From: Voacanga thouarsii
Lineage: Eukaryota > Streptophyta > Magnoliopsida > Gentianales > Apocynaceae
Length of the DNA stretch: 64,000 bases
NCBI GenBank assembly: GCA_026120185.1
Contig: JANUWF010003378.1
Coordinates: forward strand, 1,178,001 to 1,242,000
Direction of reading: 5' to 3'
Position numbers and translations under genes: made by a program. Numbering within the stretch: the first letter of the stretch is position 1; each line of letters begins with the position of its first letter. Below are positions 60,601 to 64,000 of this stretch, piece after piece. Under the pieces are notes generated by a model. The model ran no database searches and was not told where the DNA came from. It saw only the letters and a list, made by a program, of their open reading frames with translations.

Positions 60601-61529
60601 ATATGGTAGCCGAAGGTAGTTTTGACACCATTACTCAGCTGATTCATTTAAGGTACCTGTCCATTTTGGCTTTCGCAAAAATCATCCCGTCAGAGATAGA
60701 AAACCTCAAGGACCTGGAAACATTTCTTCTGAAGGGAACAAGAGATGGTTACATTGCATTACCAGAAACTATTTGGAACATGGTAAACTTGAGGCATATC
60801 CAAGTAAATGAGGGTGCCACTGCTTCTTTCCCTGCTGAGTTTATTGAGAACTGTTCCAAGTTAGATGGTTTAACAACACTTTCAACCCTGGTTCTTCAAC
60901 TTGGCACGAACCTTGGGAAGACGATGAGGAAGCTGCCCAATCTGAAAGAATTGAAATGCATATTTTTAAAATCACGGGATGATTCAGAGAATGATCCCAA
61001 CTGCTTCGTAGTTCTAGACTTTTTGTATCAGCTTGAGGAACTCAGTATATATTCTTTGTATCTACCTATAGTTTTCCCGTCGAGCCTGAAAAAGTTGACA
61101 CTTTCTGACCTTACTGTATTTTGGGATGAAATTTCGGCTATTGGAGAATTACCCAATCTTGAAGTTTTCAAATTACTGAAGGTAGGCTTTGATGGGGACG
61201 AATGGCACATGAAAGAAGGAGAATTCCAAAAACTCAAGTACTTGAAACTATTTAGACTCAACTTTTGTGTATGGGATGCCTCCAGTGAGCATCTTCCCTG
61301 CCTAGAACAACTTGTAGTGAGAGCATGTCAGGATCTTGAAGAGATCCCTGTTGGTTTTGGAGATAATCCTTTCCTAAGGATGATTGAGGTGAGATCTTGT
61401 ACCACATCTGTTGTGGCTTCTGCCAGGATGATCGAGGAAGAACAATATGGTATCGGAAATGATGAGTTCAAGCTCTACATTTTGGGTTACCAGCGGGATA
61501 CTTCCACAAATACATTTGAAAATTTGTGA
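57657..61529 (+). CDS. CC-NB-LRR immune receptor, late blight R1-like (1290 aa, single exon)
   Basis: Intracellular immune receptor of the R1/R1B type. The start is the first ATG (MASAEIHNLLSYLQ). Residues 1 to about 400 form the long N-terminal extension typical of R1-like proteins, and a coiled-coil part follows (LKSQINTVYEGLVALRDDF, about 404-422; VFSRYRDVAYQAEYFVD). NB-ARC: P-loop GMPGLGKTT (561-569), RNBS-A FHACAWCFVSQ, kinase-2 YLVVLDDIWD (about 637-646), [19 protein letters not shown] in CKGLPLTVVL (about 723), RNBS-D CFLYFGALPEDAEIP, and an MHD variant, IHD in CRIHDLLRDYC (about 852). Leucine-rich repeats fill about 925-1270 (RVLDLGS, IIPSEIENLKDLETF, LPETIWNMVNLRHIQV). All nucleotide-binding motifs are intact and the frame has no breaks, so it is probably functional. 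What it detects cannot be told. Confidence 0.95.
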   Translation: MASAEIHNLLSYLQKLENGWRSDPHMKDIIQRLKLKINTLISMWKIENEISVVQNVIEDYQQSGKGFIRLAVDGDWRPLLTASKFVPPDSEKLRFIKAEMEELYSAVFKSSRSGDFENDKDVVSFVSLLHKNLQDILGSKSGILVPVKTHILALQGELRFLRNFLCFISQFCTEHRFSQDLYTYAGAVAVNTAYLLHFLRVDKKMGQEMEYGIKVELLHLVHKLKLPQQPVLGEIYLRALEGISQELRDFAVRDFECTLRFFDSLVDNLRERSGEVNLESVAKDQMEILHGELSSLRFYLMDLPMQDSNEKLDNFMFIIQELAVQVGCFLFSCICKKKNQFTYLAADGGLLDKIENVKSESNHLIIPRSWQLNFPKTNEVGYIDFIIKNLEERLHCKSPPIDQLKSQINTVYEGLVALRDDFGGFAKLSNDNEKFRAVFSRYRDVAYQAEYFVDSSLCGVVSFWCQKKGLFNLAKELQHIKKELKAILNDTVDHNISNSPSLVSVKANAQNFDAVLDFQNGVQKIRDKYSIEMVGLEDEVEKVMDQITAGSDELTILSIIGMPGLGKTTVANSVYRDPSVTLQFHACAWCFVSQVYDTENLLLEILHQVQPEAIEDHEKNDKCFDQKLYQSLKGKKYLVVLDDIWDIEAWNGLRLSFPNDNNGSRIIFTTRNQSIAMQANSVPHSLRLLSDEESWKLLQVKVFMEENCPPDLLQVGKKIAENCKGLPLTVVLTAGLLKITERTKDSWEQFANVLMSHEVNFPREQHLGILELSYRHLPEYLRPCFLYFGALPEDAEIPVWKLVRIWIAEGFVQSKTGQKSLEHEARNYLDDLIGRSLVMIAKRSYNGEVKTCRIHDLLRDYCIDRANEESFLLNINKRDSLSALTDSEVHEQYRLCIHCNNWKIPPVRMGHFEARVRSLWFTKPANLHLNADSTRTVVKARPSSTLFSPPSSSRFRYYHRLRGVDVFFKFRLLRVLDLGSLDMVAEGSFDTITQLIHLRYLSILAFAKIIPSEIENLKDLETFLLKGTRDGYIALPETIWNMVNLRHIQVNEGATASFPAEFIENCSKLDGLTTLSTLVLQLGTNLGKTMRKLPNLKELKCIFLKSRDDSENDPNCFVVLDFLYQLEELSIYSLYLPIVFPSSLKKLTLSDLTVFWDEISAIGELPNLEVFKLLKVGFDGDEWHMKEGEFQKLKYLKLFRLNFCVWDASSEHLPCLEQLVVRACQDLEEIPVGFGDNPFLRMIEVRSCTTSVVASARMIEEEQYGIGNDEFKLYILGYQRDTSTNTFENL

Positions 61530-61974
61530 TTCTTTCATTAGTGTACGAAATGTATGCTAGTTTTAATTTTGCTCAAAGTTACTGTTGAACTGAGGGCCCG
61601 ACGGGGGATGCCCAGAAGAACACATGAATGAAACACAAGGAAAAATTGAGTAGAAAACTGCAGAAAGAGTTGATGTAGTTTCTCTTTCACAGTAAATTTT
61701 CCATTATAATTGCCTAATATCTTGGAAATAGTTAAACTCAATAAATTGTAAAATGTTTTACAAAAGAAAGTTCAATAATTCGTTGTTGACAACTAATTTA
61801 CATGAGTATTTTGGTAGCTTTCAAAAAAAAAAAAAAAAGAAAGGAATATATTTAAGAGATGATACTGTAACCATGACTAGGGAATTCCATATGTACGTTT
61901 GTTCCCTCCTTTTTTCTTTTCTTTTTTTTTTTTTTTGCACACAACCTTTTTCATTTTGCAGTGATAGATTTTGA
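61530..61974 (+). other. 3' region of the NLR gene and spacer
   Basis: T-rich and A-rich runs; CTCAATAAATTG near 61738 could act as a polyadenylation signal. No gene. Confidence 0.45.
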
Positions 61975-64000
61975 ATGTACATTCCGCTGTTGACAAGGGA
62001 GCTATAAAGGACGGATCTTGAGACTTCTGCTAAGGACCAAACGGAAATTCTTTATAGAGAGAGATAAGCTCCCTAAGATTCCATCTGATGGAATTGCCAT
62101 TGCATGATTCAAATGAAAGTTGGACAACTTTACAAGAGTTGACCGTTGAAGCAAGATGCTTTGTTTACTCTTGTATTTGCAAGAAGAGGAGTCAATTCAC
62201 GTTTCTTGGCAACAGACGGAGGTCTACGATATGATTTTGGCTGAGTTGCTATGCCTCAGAATGGGAATGAAGAATTGAAAGCTCTCTTCACACTTCACAG
62301 AGGTGTCGTCTACCAAGCTGAATATTTTGTTGATTCATCTCTTTGTGGAGTAGTTTCATTCTGGTGTCAAAAAATGGCACTAAATATTCTTACAAAAGAT
62401 CTCTGGCATATCAAGAAAGGGCTTAGGGTATTCTGAATGATAGCATATACCATGATATTGGCGAGAGTCTAAGCATCATATCATCGCAGGATAATACTCA
62501 AGAGTATAAATGCTGTGGTGGATTCTGATGATAATATGACGAAGACACAACAAAAAGATATTAACCAACTGGTTGGCTTTGAAGATGAGGTCAAGAATTC
62601 ATGGAGCGGATAATGGGAGGATCTGACCAGTTAAACCATTTTCTCAATTATTGGCATGCCTGGACTTGGTAAAACCACCATGGCTAATTCGGTGTACAGA
62701 GATCCTTCAGTGACCCTACAGTTTCATGCTTGTGCCTCGTGTTCTGTGTCTCAGATATATAGCACGGACACCTTGTTTGTTGAAATTTTACATCCAGTTT
62801 GGCCAAGGTCTAAAGAAGATCATGAAAAGAATGACAAATGCTTGACCAAAATCTCTACCAAATTTTGAAAGGAAGGAGATACCTTGTTGTCCTTGATGTT
62901 GCATGGGATATTCAGGCATGGGACGATTTGAGGCATTCTTTCCCTAATGATAACAATGGAAGCAGAATTATATTCACCACATGAAGTCAAGCTGTTGCTA
63001 TGCAAACTAATAGTGTTCTGCCGCATGCTGTTCGTTTGCTCTCAGATGAAGAGAATTTGAAATTGTTGCTGGTCAGTGTTTTTAAGAAGGAAACTTACCC
63101 TCCAGAATTTTTGCAAATTGGCAGAAAATTGCATAGTCTTACCTCTAACACTGGTCGTGACAGCTGGACTTCTCAAATCACTGAAAGAACAAAAGATTCT
63201 TGAGAAGAATTTGCAAATCTAGTAATTTCACATGAGGTTCAGAACCCATAGAATACAACACTCGGGGGATATTGGAACTCAGCCTTTACCAGATTACTAG
63301 ATACCCCGCTTCCTTTAATTTGGAGCATTTCCAGAGGATGCAAAAATTTCAGTATACAAGTTGTTGCACTTATGGATGGCCGAAGGGTTTGTGCAACCAA
63401 AAGTAGGCCTTTGCTTTCACCTCCATCTAACTCTAGAGTTGGACATTACAATAAACGACGCTGTGTTGATGTTTTCCTCACATTTAGAATTCTTACAGTA
63501 ATTAGCTGGTTCATTTAAGCTACCTGTCCATTTTGGCATTCATAGGAACCATCCTGTCAGACATAAAAAACCTCAAGCACCTGGAAACATTTGCTCTGAA
63601 AGGGACAGGAGGTGGTTATATTGCATTACCAGAAACCATTTGGAACATGGTGAACTTGAGGCACATCCAAGTAAATGTGGGGTCCACTGCCTTTTTCCCT
63701 GCTGAATTTATTGAGAGCTGTTCCAAGTTAGATGGTTTAATAGCACTTTGAATCCTGGTTCTTCATCATGGCAAGGAGTTTGAGAAGATAATGACGAGGA
63801 AGGTGCCATATCTGAAAGAATTGAAATGCACATTTTTAGATTTGGGGGATGATTCAGAGAATGATCCCAATTTCTTTGCAGTTCTCGACTTTTTGCATCA
63901 ACTTGAGGAACTCAACATATCTTCTTTATATCAATATATCGTTTTCCCTTCAAACATCAAAGTAGTCACTGTCAGATCTTCCCTATCATGGGATGAAATT
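61975..64000 (+). pseudogene. tandem copy of the R1-like NLR, broken and cut by the window edge
   Basis: Starts abruptly with sequence matching 58405 onward of the intact gene, so the first about 250 residues are missing. It then follows the parent with small deletions, frameshifts and stops: a deletion at about 62232 joins the start of the extension to DDFG; YHRGVVYQAEYFVD-like sequence at 62300; P-loop MPGLGKTTMANSVYRDPSV (62656); kinase-2 region with VLDVAWDI in place of VLDDIWDI (62890-62910); a TGA at the RNBS-B end; loss of about 380 bp at 63410; and LRR segments (LPETIWNMVNLRHIQVNVG) to the window end. Non-functional. Closely related to the gene beside it, so it arose by local duplication. 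Confidence 0.9.

Overview
The window is nuclear DNA from a flowering plant, almost certainly a eudicot. Split genes with GT-AG introns, long AT-rich spacers, Athila-, Tat- and copia-type retrotransposons, CACTA and hAT transposons, a scrap of plastid DNA and a late-blight-R1-type NLR all point that way. R1-type NLRs of this layout are best known from asterids (Solanales, Lamiales), so an asterid is likely, but the species cannot be named from the sequence.

Three host loci can be supported. (1) A complete 16-exon dynamin-related GTPase of the DRP1 class (21956-32761, +, 612 aa), including one GC-AG intron. (2) A complete intronless CC-NB-LRR (NLR) gene of the late blight R1 type (57657-61529, +, 1290 aa). 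(3) A decayed tandem copy of that NLR (about 61975 to the window end). In addition, the spacer at 36.3-39.4 kb holds three diverged minus-strand copies of the last exons of a gene I could not identify.

The rest is mostly mobile DNA in layers. 0-9 kb: an Athila-like gag remnant and a second Ty3/gypsy gag-protease remnant, both minus strand. A solo LTR with 5-bp target duplications lies near the first (2740-4185), and another is nested inside the second gag (6499-8234). 9.9-17.0 kb: a CACTA transposon without a visible transposase. It carries the captured first exon, splice donor and probable leader of a DRP2-type dynamin gene, plus about nine copies of a 150-bp tandem repeat. 18-20 kb: long microsatellites, two MITE-like units and a plastid insertion joining rbcL to ycf2. 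33.0-36.3 kb: a rearranged Ty1/copia element starting about 210 bp after the DRP1 stop codon. 37.7-38.8 kb: a hAT-type element with a perfect 8-bp target duplication. 40.8-53.3 kb: a nearly full-length Tat-lineage Ty3/gypsy element with both LTRs, gag, protease, RT, two RNase H-like regions, integrase and a long antisense ORF region resembling a plant mobile domain protein. Its second RNase H is split by a solo LTR of the same family as the one at 2.7 kb. 55.8-56.4 kb: a short hAT MITE.

I see no single new cellular system. The most notable observations are the DRP2 exon carried by the CACTA element, the antisense ORF region of the Tat element, the repeated unidentified gene end at 36-39 kb, and the inverted integrase segment in the copia element. 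Exon borders and element ends were read by eye from splice signals, target duplications and remembered protein families; no alignment or database search was run.
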